Assembly: GCF_026153455.1 (NCBI RefSeq) | Contig: NZ_CP110629.1 | Span: 682,001-746,000, forward strand | Direction of reading: 5' to 3' | Length of the DNA stretch: 64,000 bases | Origin: Marinimicrobium sp. C6131 | GTDB taxonomy: Bacteria > Pseudomonadota > Gammaproteobacteria > Pseudomonadales > Cellvibrionaceae | Shown here: positions 46,204 through 54,960 of the stretch, piece after piece | Numbering within the stretch: position 1 is the first letter of the stretch | Layout: each line of letters opens with the position of its first letter | Position numbers and translations under genes: made by a program | The notes under the pieces: generated by a model | Databases searched by the model: none | Told to the model about the DNA's origin: nothing | The model's input: only the letters and a program-made list of their open reading frames with translations

Positions 46204-47073
46204 TTACCAGCGTTGGTAGATACCCTGGATGTAAATATTCCACTCAGCAGCACGTCGATTGACCAACCCTTGATTGACTGTCCCTTGAGACCTACGCCAC
46301 GCTTTCCAGGCCATTTCCAGATTGTTGAAGGGTGTTTTGGCGTCTGGGTTATTGATCAAGGAAACCACAGAGGAGCTTGAAAATGCGGATACACCGATGT
46401 TGAACGCCAGGATCACCAGTGCATCGAACTGATGCTGATTCTGAGGGGTATTGATGTGCTGTTTGACCGCAGTGACGAATGGCTCAACGTCTCCCTGAAA
46501 TATCTGATTGGCCTGCTCTTGGGTGATTCCGTTTTTGAAAACCGACCATTCAGGCTTGTGAATCAGGTGGCCATATCCGATAGTCGCTCCCTCAACCCAC
46601 GAAGTGATTTCCTGGCCCGTCTGATCCTCATAAGGTGTCAGCCGAAGAGCTTCGGTGCTTTTGAGGAAGTCTTCACCCCTTTTGCTCAATGAGGAGGCCG
46701 AGGTCGGTTCAACATTAACTGACCAGTTAGCGGTCAAAGCCTGATGGAAAGCGTCAAGAGAGCTGCCGGTTGGAAATGCGACCTTCGATAAAACATGCAC
46801 GTCATCCCGGGTCCTTTCGATAATAAATCGGACGCCCGGAAATGCAAGTTGGTAACGTTGACCACCTCTGCGAGAGGTTATCGGTTCACCTTTGACGCGA
46901 GACAGGCCTCCAGAGGAAACATCCGCCAAGCCTTTAACCAACATTCTGGCCCAATGGCTGCCTTTTAGAGAAGCTTGATAGAGTTTTTCGTAGACGGGAA
47001 AGCAGTCTGGTGCGCACCGGAGCACTTTTCCACCAAACTTTCCGGATATCAGGGGGTATTGCGAGAGGGGCAT
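46204..47073 (-). CDS. GH24 (T4-type) lysozyme domain protein, candidate effector
   Basis: The 289-residue protein has no signal peptide. Residues 1-125 form an unrecognised N-terminal domain (MPLSQYPLISGKFGGKVLRC, then QRYQLAFPGVRFIIERTRDD). Residues 130-289 are a GH24 muramidase with the T4-lysozyme triad Glu141 (STEALRLTPYED), Asp150 and Thr164 (GATIGYGHLI), with eight extra residues between Asp and Thr. FDALVILAFNIG and the C-terminal RRAAEWNIYIQG also fit. There are no phage holin or structural genes around. The unknown N-terminal domain plus a downstream exported partner suggests an antibacterial effector delivered by a secretion machine encoded elsewhere. Confidence 0.8.
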   Translation of the reverse strand: MPLSQYPLISGKFGGKVLRCAPDCFPVYEKLYQASLKGSHWARMLVKGLADVSSGGLSRVKGEPITSRRGGQRYQLAFPGVRFIIERTRDDVHVLSKVAFPTGSSLDAFHQALTANWSVNVEPTSASSLSKRGEDFLKSTEALRLTPYEDQTGQEITSWVEGATIGYGHLIHKPEWSVFKNGITQEQANQIFQGDVEPFVTAVKQHINTPQNQHQFDALVILAFNIGVSAFSSSSVVSLINNPDAKTPFNNLEMAWKAWRRSQGTVNQGLVNRRAAEWNIYIQGIYQRW

Positions 47074-47192
47074 AGAGCAAGTCCTTTCAATGAATCCATA
47101 ACACGCTGTCGTACCTTACAAAAAATGCCCACGGAAAGTCCACAAGAGACGTTTTCCAGTAGAACAAATCGTGACCAAGCTCTCAAACTTGG

Positions 47193-47243
47193 CTGTAGGG
47201 CGGATCGGCCCGATGCCTCGGAGCGCGCATCCGCCGTAACCCA
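47193..47243. repeat. REP palindrome
   Basis: CTGTAGGGCGGATCGGCCCG at the left and GCATCCGCCGTAACCC at the right; same subtype as 30271-30329. It lies between the SDR gene and the lysozyme gene. Confidence 0.7.
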
Positions 47244-47258
47244 ACTCAATCCCCTCAC

Positions 47259-47891
47259 TTACCCCAAACAGGCCCCTATCGGCTGATCCCCATGAAACAG
47301 GGGATAAATCTTCCCGATCGTTCCCGGCGACCCCAGGCAGTGCTCAATCGCCAGCGCCACATCCGCCCGGGAAATCCACTGGTCCTCGGCGTTCTCCGGC
47401 CAATGGTTGATCACCCGTCCCGAGGCCGGATCATCGGTCAAGCGTCCGGGCCGCAGAATGGTGTAGGGCACACCGCTCGCCAGCAGATAATCGTCCGCAA
47501 CTTTCTTGCACACCGTGTAATGTTTGATCTTGGCCGGCCCCGCATCGGGATCTTCCGCCCCGCGGGAGCTGACCATCACAAACTGCTGAATACCCCGGGC
47601 CCTGGCGACATCCACCGCCTTCATCGCGCCCCACATATCCACCAGAATGGTCTTGTCCGCCCCCGTTTTCGGGCCCGAGCCGGCGGTAAATACCACCTTG
47701 TCACAGCCCTCAAACGCATGGCTGAAATCGCCTTCCAGATCCGCAATCACCGGCTCGGCGCCCAGAGAGCGCATCGCCTCGACCTGCTGCTCGTTGCGCA
47801 CCATGGCCCGCGGTTTCTGGTGGTGGTCCGCCAGCTCCTGGACCAGTAACTGGCCAATCTGCCCGTGAGCGCCAATAATTAAGGTGGTCAT
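47259..47891 (-). CDS. NAD(P)-binding SDR-like protein (YwnB/NmrA type)
   Basis: The 210-residue protein begins TTLIIGAHGQIGQLLVQELA (Rossmann GxxGxxG), continues with VRNEQQVEAMRSLGAEPVIADL and KVVFTAGSGPKTGADKTILVD, and has the atypical SDR motif VSSRGAEDPD followed by HYTVCKKVADDYLLASGVPYTILRPG. Atypical SDRs of this kind bind NAD(P) and often act as redox sensors or quinone/flavin reductases. The start at 47891 gives the canonical N terminus; the open frame extends to 47942. Divergent from the HAD phosphatase gene. Confidence 0.9.
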   Translation of the reverse strand: MTTLIIGAHGQIGQLLVQELADHHQKPRAMVRNEQQVEAMRSLGAEPVIADLEGDFSHAFEGCDKVVFTAGSGPKTGADKTILVDMWGAMKAVDVARARGIQQFVMVSSRGAEDPDAGPAKIKHYTVCKKVADDYLLASGVPYTILRPGRLTDDPASGRVINHWPENAEDQWISRADVALAIEHCLGSPGTIGKIYPLFHGDQPIGACLG

Positions 47892-47993
47892 TGCGTGTTT
47901 CCTCTCATTTCCAGTGCAATGACAACACCTTACCATGAACACAAAAAGTCTGGCATCATCAAAAAAGACCCGTCGATGTTACTGGAGGCCGCC

Positions 47994-48752
47994 ATGAACG
48001 ACACCCCCGTCAAAGCCGTATTTTTCGACCTGTCCGGCGTCCTGTACGAGGGTGATCGGCGAATCGACGGCGCCATCGACGCGGTCGCGGCGGCCAGAGA
48101 CCGGGGCCTGACCCTGCGATTCGTCACCAACACTGCCACCAAGTCCCGCGAACAGTTGCTGGAGAAGCTGCAACAACTGGGTTTTGATGTGACAGCGCAG
48201 GAACTCTTTACCGCCCCCGATGCGGCCCTGGCCTACGTGCGGGAACACCGGCTGACCCCCTACGCCCTGGTCCACCCCAGCATCAAGCCGCTGTTCGAGC
48301 CCCAGAGTGAGCGCGAACCCGACTGCGTGGTGCTGGGCGATGCGCGGGACGAGCTGAACTACCGCAACCTCAACCAGGCGTTTCGTATCGCTCAGGCCCA
48401 TAAACGGCTGATCGCCATCGGCGACAACAAATACTTCAACGACGGTGACGCCCTCTGCCTGGATGCCGGCCCCTTTGTCCGGGCCGTCGCCTGGGCGGCG
48501 GATGTGGAGCCGGTGGTCATGGGCAAACCCAACCCGGAATTCTTCCACCAGGTCGTGGCCTCCACCGGCCTACCCCCCGAGCAGTGCCTGATGATCGGCG
48601 ACGATGTGTTCGGGGATGTTGAAGGTGCACTTACAGCCGGACTGCAGGCCCGGTTGGTGAAAACCGGGAAATATCAGGCTGGAGACGAGAATAAGCTGAG
48701 TCCGTCCGCTTTGATGTTGGATTCGGTAAAAGCGTTGGAGTCAGTGTTGTAG
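47994..48752 (+). CDS. HAD-IIA phosphatase, LHPP-like
   Basis: 252 residues of the HAD subfamily IIA: motif I FFDLSGVLYEGDRRIDGA (Asp-x-Ser as in LHPP/phospholysine phosphohistidine phosphatase), motif II FVTNTATKS, the KPNPEFF motif III and motif IV MIGDDVFGDVEGA. GGAGG lies 6-10 bp before the ATG at 47994; the frame stays open back to 47895. Substrate unknown, and the LHPP-like name reflects only the motif I variant. Confidence 0.9.
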   Translation: MNDTPVKAVFFDLSGVLYEGDRRIDGAIDAVAAARDRGLTLRFVTNTATKSREQLLEKLQQLGFDVTAQELFTAPDAALAYVREHRLTPYALVHPSIKPLFEPQSEREPDCVVLGDARDELNYRNLNQAFRIAQAHKRLIAIGDNKYFNDGDALCLDAGPFVRAVAWAADVEPVVMGKPNPEFFHQVVASTGLPPEQCLMIGDDVFGDVEGALTAGLQARLVKTGKYQAGDENKLSPSALMLDSVKALESVL

Positions 48753-48866
48753 GTGCCGGATTTGCAAATTCTGAGATATGGTGCACACTTTCGTGTACTG
48801 CACTTGATACGGCAGTGGTTAGTCGAGGCACAGCTACAGCTCATTGATGGGCGGTGAGTAGGGTAT

Positions 48867-49619
48867 GTGTCTGTGGATGCACGTCACTTTTCCAATGAAT
48901 CTAATGTTGAATTAAAAATGGACCGATATGAAAAGATTGCCTACACATATCTCGCACGTCATGGGCACACTCCAATTGTCCATGAGCCAGATGGAAATGT
49001 TCCTCCTGACCTTCTGACAAAAGAAAAAATTGCAGTAGAAGTACGACTTTTGAACCAAAATATCGAATATGGTGGCCGTGTCAAGGGGGTGGGGGATGAG
49101 GCGTTCCCTTTAATGAAAGGTATTGAAAATCACCTTATAGGTATTGCGAATCCGAGTGCGGAAAGAAGTGCTTATGTAAGCTTCAGTTTTCGTCGTCCTC
49201 TACCGAAGCTAAAAAAACTGAAGAGCCTTGTTTCGAAGAGCCTCCCAGTTGGCATTCCAGAAATCGGAGAAGACACTTTCTATCAGCTGACACCAACAGT
49301 GAATATGCATGTTGTTGGAGCTAGTAAGTGGCTTAATGAACCATATGTTTATAGTGGTTGCTTTGACGATGATTCTGGGGGTTTTGTTCTTTCCGAGCTA
49401 ATTAGAAATGCCCAGATATGCATCGATGAAAAAACCGAGAAAATTAAGCCGTATCGAACCAGTTACGAAAGGTGGTGGTTAGTTCTGATAGATTCAATCA
49501 GTTTCGGCTTGAATGATCTCGAGTTAGAGGTTCTGAAAAGTTCTCTCGCGGTTCCTGATTGTTGGACGTATGTTAGTTTCATAAGCTTACAAGATGATCG
49601 CATTGCTTTCAGGATCTAA
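48867..49619 (+). CDS. Hypothetical protein with PD-(D/E)xK-like signature
   Basis: A 250-residue protein, AT-rich compared with the flanks. The segment GHTPIVHEPDGNVPPDLL then IAVEVRLLNQN (Glu40, Asp48, Glu58, Arg60) resembles the nuclease motif of the PD-(D/E)xK superfamily, in a form (PDLL...IAVEVR-LNQ) seen in uncharacterised proteins. The rest is unknown; a tryptophan-rich patch (YERWWLVLIDS) lies near residue 200. GTG at 48867 is taken as start; ATG at 48918 (MDRYEKIAY) is a plausible alternative. No methylase or helicase is nearby. Confidence 0.6.
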   Translation: MSVDARHFSNESNVELKMDRYEKIAYTYLARHGHTPIVHEPDGNVPPDLLTKEKIAVEVRLLNQNIEYGGRVKGVGDEAFPLMKGIENHLIGIANPSAERSAYVSFSFRRPLPKLKKLKSLVSKSLPVGIPEIGEDTFYQLTPTVNMHVVGASKWLNEPYVYSGCFDDDSGGFVLSELIRNAQICIDEKTEKIKPYRTSYERWWLVLIDSISFGLNDLELEVLKSSLAVPDCWTYVSFISLQDDRIAFRI

Positions 49620-49705
49620 TCGGTCGCGTCACCCGGATGTTTTTTATGAGGGTTCGCCATGCAAAGGCCGGCGATGAAATCAATGTTAGCTATCAGAGTG
49701 CCAAT

Positions 49706-50218
49706 ATGAGATTGATATTTATTCCATTGTTTGGGGTTTGTTTGTCAGGGTGTATACCAGTCATTCATACTGCAATGTGTATAGATGCCAAAATTCCAAG
49801 AGGTGGCGAGAGAGTGAATGGGTACTACGAGGTGTCTCTGAAATACCCTGGACATGAAACAATTATTAGAAATATTGAGTGTGAAAGCTATTACGATAGT
49901 CAGTGCAGCACGAGAGGAAACTCTTGGGCATACAGAGAAGTAGGCCAAGAAAGGGGTTGGCCTTCTCAAAAAGTTACAGTTAATACTGAGGATCATGGGC
50001 CAATAGAGTTTAGCCTTCCTAGCTGTAACTGGCTCGTTACGGGAAAGTCAGTAAGTCATCACAATAGCATAATTGAGGTGTCTGAGGAGCCGTATTTCTT
50101 GCAATCATCAAATCATGAGAGTCATACCTATGTTTCTTCGAGCTCCAATGATGCGATAAAGAAAACGATTACCATCAATTACTCAGTAGATGTGCAGCAT
50201 GTCAATCAAGGAAACTAA
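49706..50218 (+). CDS. Hypothetical lipoprotein
   Basis: 170 residues; signal peptide MRLIFIPLFGVCLSGC with a canonical lipobox LSGC (Cys16). The mature part contains four further Cys (MCID, IECESYYDSQC, PSCNW) that could form disulfides. No family recognised. AT-rich like the preceding gene, so both may be acquired together. The stop is directly followed by the GTG start of the HD-domain gene. The open frame extends to 49637, but only the 49706 start gives a signal peptide. Confidence 0.75.
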   Translation: MRLIFIPLFGVCLSGCIPVIHTAMCIDAKIPRGGERVNGYYEVSLKYPGHETIIRNIECESYYDSQCSTRGNSWAYREVGQERGWPSQKVTVNTEDHGPIEFSLPSCNWLVTGKSVSHHNSIIEVSEEPYFLQSSNHESHTYVSSSSNDAIKKTITINYSVDVQHVNQGN

Positions 50219-50803
50219 GTGAACGACAGTGTTACTCAACTATCCGATTTTCTACTTCAACTTGACGGGCTGAAGTCCGTAAACCGCCGGACTTACATCA
50301 GCGGCGGCGAGCGCGTAGAAAACTCGGCTGAGCATTCCTGGCACTTGGCGATGGCGTGTTGGGCGTTCTCGGAGTTGTTGCAAGATGACTTCGACGTTTT
50401 GACGCTTATCAAACTGGCGTTGGTTCATGATCTGGGAGAGATAGATGCCGGTGATACGTTTCTCTACAGCGCCGATCGAGGCACTGCCCACCTTGAAGAG
50501 CGCAAGTGTGTTGAGAGGATGGCATCTCACCCTGGAAACCCCATCAAGAACTTATTGACCCTGTGGGACGAGCAGGAGTTTGGCCAAAGCAGAGAGGCCA
50601 AACTGCTGAAGGTCATCGATCGACTGCTGCCGTTTCTGCACAATATCTCCAGCAACGGGCGAGCCTGGCGGGAGAGTGGGATTCATAAAAGCCAGGTGTT
50701 GGAAATGCATCAGTTTGTTGAACAGGAACAACCGGACATCTATCAGTGGGTGATTGCAAAGGTAGATTATGCGGTCGAGCAGGGGTGGCTGAAAGAGTCC
50801 TGA
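50219..50803 (+). CDS. HD domain hydrolase (YfbR/HDDC2-like)
   Basis: 194 residues with metal-binding HD motifs: GERVENSAEHSWHLAM (first His), LALVHDLGEIDAGDT (His-Asp) and LLKVIDRLLPFLHN (distal Asp). YfbR-like enzymes dephosphorylate deoxyribonucleoside 5'-monophosphates. Start is GTG at 50219, touching the previous stop, with AAGGAA upstream. The GC content is higher than in the two genes before it. Confidence 0.88.
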   Translation: MNDSVTQLSDFLLQLDGLKSVNRRTYISGGERVENSAEHSWHLAMACWAFSELLQDDFDVLTLIKLALVHDLGEIDAGDTFLYSADRGTAHLEERKCVERMASHPGNPIKNLLTLWDEQEFGQSREAKLLKVIDRLLPFLHNISSNGRAWRESGIHKSQVLEMHQFVEQEQPDIYQWVIAKVDYAVEQGWLKES

Positions 50804-50911
50804 TGACGGGCTTGATCAAATAATGACCAAATCGTTCTCCGGGGCCGCAGGGATTCACTTATTTGGCCAGAAACCACCGATTTTGGTTTCCCGAAAGTGG
50901 TTACTTTGGCT

Positions 50912-50940
50912 TTGTGTTCGATCCGGATAAATGCTCTAAT
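50912..50940 (+). promoter_or_regulatory. Promoter of the GH11 xylanase gene
   Basis: TTGTGT (50912-50917) and TCTAAT (50935-50940) with a 17-bp spacer. The expected start of transcription is near 50947, leaving an 80-nt leader that carries a GCTCCCG/CGGGAGC stem (about 50971-51010). Confidence 0.5.
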
Positions 50941-51028
50941 AATGGTCATAAGGACCACTACAGACATTCAAGCTCCCGTGTACCTCAGGTATGGAGGTCT
51001 GGCCGGGAGCCCATAAGAGGACCGAGAT

Positions 51029-51841
51029 TTGAAAACCCATCGTCTTACGACTACCGCACTGGCGCTCGCCCTGTTTGGCGCTGTGGGCTGTGCTACCGAG
51101 CAGCAGGCTCCGGATTCCAGCGATACGGCCTCCGCGGCCGGTATCGAGAAGTTCAAGGCCTATACCCGGAAATTCTCCAATGACACCGTGATTACCGACA
51201 GCCATGCCACCGGTCACGTGGGTGATTTCTTCTTCACTCACTGGAAAGACGGCGGTGCCACCACCCTGGCGCTGGAGACCGACGGGTCCTTCAAGGTGGA
51301 ATGGGAAGGCGGCGGTTATAACTACGTTGGCGGCCCCGGCTGGCACTATGGCGATGAAGATCGGGTGATCGGCTATCGGTTCGACGAGGACAGCGGTGCG
51401 AGCTATATCACCCTGTACGGCTGGGGCTACGATGAAACCATGCCGAAGGACGATCCGGCTCACCTGGTGGAGTATTATATTCTCCAGCGCTGGACCTACG
51501 ACCCCAGTCAGGACGGTGAGTACGGAAAGACCTTTGTCAGTAATGGCGTCGAGTACTCCACCTATCGCTCAGTACGCGAGCAGAAGCCGTCGATCAACAA
51601 TACCTCCACGTTTTACCAGTATTGGAGCAAGCCGACGGAACAGCGCGAGCTGGGCAAGGACTACGAGATTGTCTTCGCCGACCACGTCAAGGCCTGGGCG
51701 GATACCGGCTGGATTATTCCGGATATGAACAACTTTGACGCCAGCGATGACCCCACCTATCAGGTCATGGCGGTCGAGGTGTTTAACCCTGCCAATGACG
51801 GTGTTGGGTCTGGTCAAGTATGGGATGCGACAGAGCGGTAA
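51029..51841 (+). CDS. GH11 endo-1,4-beta-xylanase, lipoprotein
   Basis: Cuts beta-1,4-xylan with a retaining mechanism. In 270 residues: lipoprotein signal (LALALFGAVGC, Cys21), then the beta-jelly-roll with YNYVGGPGW, nucleophile Glu148 (HLVEYYILQRW), TFYQYWS and acid/base Glu250 (YQVMAVEVFN). The loop before the acid/base (IIPDMNNFDASDDPTYQ) is longer than usual. Start is a TTG at 51029 with AGAGG upstream; no in-frame ATG serves. Alone with its own promoter. Likely surface-bound and acting with the GH10 enzymes. Confidence 0.92.
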   Translation: MKTHRLTTTALALALFGAVGCATEQQAPDSSDTASAAGIEKFKAYTRKFSNDTVITDSHATGHVGDFFFTHWKDGGATTLALETDGSFKVEWEGGGYNYVGGPGWHYGDEDRVIGYRFDEDSGASYITLYGWGYDETMPKDDPAHLVEYYILQRWTYDPSQDGEYGKTFVSNGVEYSTYRSVREQKPSINNTSTFYQYWSKPTEQRELGKDYEIVFADHVKAWADTGWIIPDMNNFDASDDPTYQVMAVEVFNPANDGVGSGQVWDATER

Positions 51842-51949
51842 GGTCTATTGATTCCTTCTTGCCGGCGCTTAGGGTTCTTTTTGGTTGCTCTTATTGTGTA
51901 AACTTGTGGTGACACAAAAGAACCCTCAGTGCACGTTCAATATTGAGCA

Positions 51950-52498
51950 ATGACAACGCCAAATCCATCGACATTCAAAGCCAAACTCCAACGCCCGGCC
52001 AAGCCGGGAGCGGATGATACCTGGACCTTCCTTGTGTTACCCAAAGCGGCCAGTGACACGCTGCCCCGGCGTGGACGGACGTCGGTGGATGGCACCCTGA
52101 ATGGTTACCCCTTTCAGGCGACGCTCGAGCCGGATGGGCAGTTGAGCCATTGGCTCAGGGTCTCCCGGGCATTGCGAGAAGCAGCGGATGCAGAAGTGGG
52201 TGATACGGTAACGGTGGCACTGGCACCCGTTGAGGTGGAGCCGGAACCCGGGCTGCCGGAGGATCTTCAAAACGCCCTGGCGGCGGCTCCGTCGGCAAGG
52301 GAAACCTGGGAGAGCGCCACCACCCTGGCACGAGTTGACTGGATACACTGGATCGAGTCGGCCAAGCAGGCGAAAACCCGGGCGCGGCGGGTGGAGAATG
52401 CCTGCGATATGTTGGCTTCGGGTAAAAAGCGGGTCTGCTGTTTCGATCCGTCGGGTTTTTATAGCAAGAGCTTGAGCGCCCCCGACGCTGATCAATGA
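51950..52498 (+). CDS. YdeI/OmpD-associated family protein (DUF1905 domain)
   Basis: 182 residues: a DUF1905 beta-barrel-like N-terminal domain (DTWTFLVLPKAASDTLPRRG, about residues 20-100) followed by the OmdA/YdeI C-terminal helices (WIHWIESAKQAKTRARRVEN, LASGKKRVCCFDPSGFY). Such proteins are sometimes annotated as bacteriocin-protection proteins, without clear function. Single gene. Confidence 0.88.
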   Translation: MTTPNPSTFKAKLQRPAKPGADDTWTFLVLPKAASDTLPRRGRTSVDGTLNGYPFQATLEPDGQLSHWLRVSRALREAADAEVGDTVTVALAPVEVEPEPGLPEDLQNALAAAPSARETWESATTLARVDWIHWIESAKQAKTRARRVENACDMLASGKKRVCCFDPSGFYSKSLSAPDADQ

Positions 52499-52513
52499 GC
52501 AGCGGTCCGCTGT

Positions 52514-52888
52514 TTATTGCGATTCGTTTCGCTGGCTTCGCTGCTCTCTGATGTAGCTCATTATCTGCTCCACCTGATCGGACCTCAGTATCCGGTTCAA
52601 TCTTGACTCCAGAACGATATCGGAATAGACGGTTGTAGCACTGATCTCTTCCTGAGGTGGCAGGGTTTCACTCAACTCTTCCAGCGCTTCTTCGGCTTTC
52701 TCCCGGTCCTCCCGAAATTGATTCATCACTTCCATTACGTCGTTGCGTCGACGCATGGTCAAATCCATCTGTTGGAAAAGTTCATCCAACTGGATGTCGT
52801 CGTAGAGGTCGCCTTGATCATCAGCCAGAGCTTGAGGCAGTGACAGCGCAATGAACAGGGCAGATACGGATAGCAGTGCACGAATCAT
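52514..52888 (-). CDS. Secreted hypothetical protein
   Basis: 124 residues: signal peptide MIRALLSVSALFIALSLPQALA, then a highly charged helical mature part (DLYDDIQLDELFQQMD, FREDREKAEEALEEL). No family recognised. It is convergent with the YdeI-like gene (16-bp gap). The longer open frame to 52975 lacks an N-terminal signal, so 52888 is chosen. Confidence 0.75.
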   Translation of the reverse strand: MIRALLSVSALFIALSLPQALADDQGDLYDDIQLDELFQQMDLTMRRRNDVMEVMNQFREDREKAEEALEELSETLPPQEEISATTVYSDIVLESRLNRILRSDQVEQIMSYIREQRSQRNESQ

Positions 52889-53105
52889 GACGTTTTCCCT
52901 CAGAGTCCAGTGGGCGTTTCGGTAACCGAGGAAGCCATTGGCTTCGTCTTCCCTACAGTATTGATCAAGATGCACTTTTTTGGGGCTGGTTGTGGCGGAT
53001 TTATAGACGATTTGGTTTGTGGATGGGGTTCGGTTATTGCGTTTGGAGATTTAGAGAGAAAAGACCGTCGCAGAATAGCCGTCTGCGACGGTCTCGTTGG
53101 CAGGG

Positions 53106-54755
53106 TTACTGGTAGACCCGCACGTAATCGACATACATGCGTTGGGGGAACTGGCTGGTGCCGTCGGGTTCACCGGGCCAACTGCCGCCGACTGCGATAT
53201 TCAGCAGGAAGAAGAAGGGGTGGTCGTACACCCAGTTACCGTATTGTTCAACCTGCGTGCGGCTGACGCTGTAGAAGTTGACGTCGTCTACGTACCAGTC
53301 GATGCCGTTCTCATCCCACTCCACCGCGTACACGTGGTAGTTGGCGTCGGCGGACTCGCCCAGGTCGTGGGTGCCGTTGATCGGGGTGTCGCCGGAGTAG
53401 CCCGGGCCGTGCAGGGCACCGTGGGTGAGGTTGGGTTCGAAGCCCACGTGTTCCATGATGTCGATTTCGCCATTGTTGGGCCAGCCGACCTGGTCGAAGT
53501 CATTTCCCATCATCCAGAAGGCGGGCCAGATGCCCTGGGTTTGAGGCAGCTTGATGCGGGCTTCCATGCGCCCGTATTGGAACTCCTGCTTGCCTTTGGA
53601 AATCATGCGGGTTGAGGTGTAGCTGCAGTAGCCGTACCAGCAGTCGTAGCCTTGGGGGTTTTCCTGGCGGGCCTCCAGCACCAGTACGTTGCTGTCCACT
53701 TCGGGATCGTACTGGATAAAGGCGTTGTCACCGCCGGTGTAGTACTGCAGCTCCTGATTGCCCCAGCCCCAGCCACCGGTCTCAAAGGTCCAGTTATTGC
53801 TGTCGATCGTGTCGAACTCGTCGCTCCACACGGGCTGAGGGCCCGGATCGGTGCCGCCGCTGTCCGGTTCGAAGCGCACCCAATTGAGGTTGAAGTCTCC
53901 GCTTTGAACATTGACCCGCACAGTGTGTTGCCCGGCGGGCAGAGCGATGGGCCAGGAGGTCAGGGTGGTCCAGCTTTGCCAGCCACCGGTATTGTCGACG
54001 GTCTGGGTGCCGACGATTTCAGAGCCGTTCAGGTCGATCGTGAACTGGCCGCCACCGATGTCCGAAGCGACGCGGGAGCTCACCGTGTAGGTGTCGGCGT
54101 CCAGATTGATGGTGTATTCCAGCCATTCCCCGGCGTCGATCCAGCCGACATTGTAGCCGCCGCCGTCGTCGGTGCTGGCTTCAATGTCGACATCGCCGCT
54201 GCGATAGGCGCCACCCGTGTTGCCTGCCGTGGTGTCGTAGGCGTTGATGTAGTCTTCGGCCTGCAGTGTTTGCGCGCTGACTGTGCCGCCGCCCTGGCCG
54301 TAAATTTCCAGCTCCCAGATGGAATAGCCCCATTCATTACCAGCACTGCGGCTGATGCCGTTCATGCGCACGTAGCGGAAGTCGCCCGCGACGTTGAGGG
54401 TATCCGTTCGGTCTCCGAAGGTGCCGCCGGTTTCTGTGGCCAGCGTCGTCCAGTTACCCCCGTCGTTGGAGCCGAGTATCTGGTAGGTGTCGGCGTTGGC
54501 CGCTTCCCAGTGAATGACGACGCTGGACAGGGCGTACTGTTGTCCGAGGTCGATGGTGATGTGGGATGGGTCAGTCTGCGCCGCTGAGGCCCAGCGGGTG
54601 TTGGGATCGCCATCAATGGCGTTGCTGGCCGCCAGATCCTGAGTGCTGGCGGAGGCTGTGGCGTTTAGTGCCAGGTTGTCGTTTTGTGCCTGAACGCTGA
54701 CGCTGATCATGAGCAGCAGTGCGCTGAAAAGCGCGGGAAGGTTTCGATACATCAT
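53106..54755 (-). CDS. GH16 beta-glucanase (laminarinase type) with CBM32 and CBM6 modules
   Basis: Secreted enzyme for beta-1,3-glucans. In 549 residues: signal peptide to about residue 23 (VSVQA), an F5/8 type C (CBM32-like) domain (25-153: DGDPNTRWASAAQTDPSHIT), a CBM6-like domain (162-297: AEDYINAYDTTAGNTGG, WIDAGEWLEYTINL) and the GH16 domain (308-549) with the catalytic GEIDIMEHVG (Glu430, Asp432, Glu435). Exact substrate (laminarin, lichenan, other) cannot be fixed from the sequence. A monocistronic gene on the minus strand. Confidence 0.93.
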   Translation of the reverse strand: MMYRNLPALFSALLLMISVSVQAQNDNLALNATASASTQDLAASNAIDGDPNTRWASAAQTDPSHITIDLGQQYALSSVVIHWEAANADTYQILGSNDGGNWTTLATETGGTFGDRTDTLNVAGDFRYVRMNGISRSAGNEWGYSIWELEIYGQGGGTVSAQTLQAEDYINAYDTTAGNTGGAYRSGDVDIEASTDDGGGYNVGWIDAGEWLEYTINLDADTYTVSSRVASDIGGGQFTIDLNGSEIVGTQTVDNTGGWQSWTTLTSWPIALPAGQHTVRVNVQSGDFNLNWVRFEPDSGGTDPGPQPVWSDEFDTIDSNNWTFETGGWGWGNQELQYYTGGDNAFIQYDPEVDSNVLVLEARQENPQGYDCWYGYCSYTSTRMISKGKQEFQYGRMEARIKLPQTQGIWPAFWMMGNDFDQVGWPNNGEIDIMEHVGFEPNLTHGALHGPGYSGDTPINGTHDLGESADANYHVYAVEWDENGIDWYVDDVNFYSVSRTQVEQYGNWVYDHPFFFLLNIAVGGSWPGEPDGTSQFPQRMYVDYVRVYQ

Positions 54756-54908
54756 TATTATCCTCGCTGTGCAAGTGAGTTTTATTGAGATGGCCGTTAA
54801 ACGGCATTGTCAGCTAAGCACAGAAGGTGAGCGAGGGTTTCCCACTTTGGGGTAGGGGCGGAAAGTGGGGCTTGCGAATGGTTGAAAGTGTGGGGTGAGT
54901 CACAGGGT

Positions 54909-54945
54909 AAGGTGGATAAGGGGCCAACGGCCCCTTATCCACCTT
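54909..54945. repeat. 17-bp palindrome after GH10 gene 1
   Basis: AAGGTGGATAAGGGGCC, loop AAC, perfect complement. It lies 16 bp beyond the minus-strand GH10 stop and may end the transcript. The core GGTGGATAAGG...TTATCCACC recurs at 63073 and 63819. Confidence 0.75.
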
Positions 54946-54960
54946 TATCCACCAATTACC

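Noticed and set aside
46204..47073. GH24 gene as part of a prophage lysis cassette
   Set aside because: No holin, spanin, integrase or structural genes are nearby, and the N-terminal domain is not endolysin-like.
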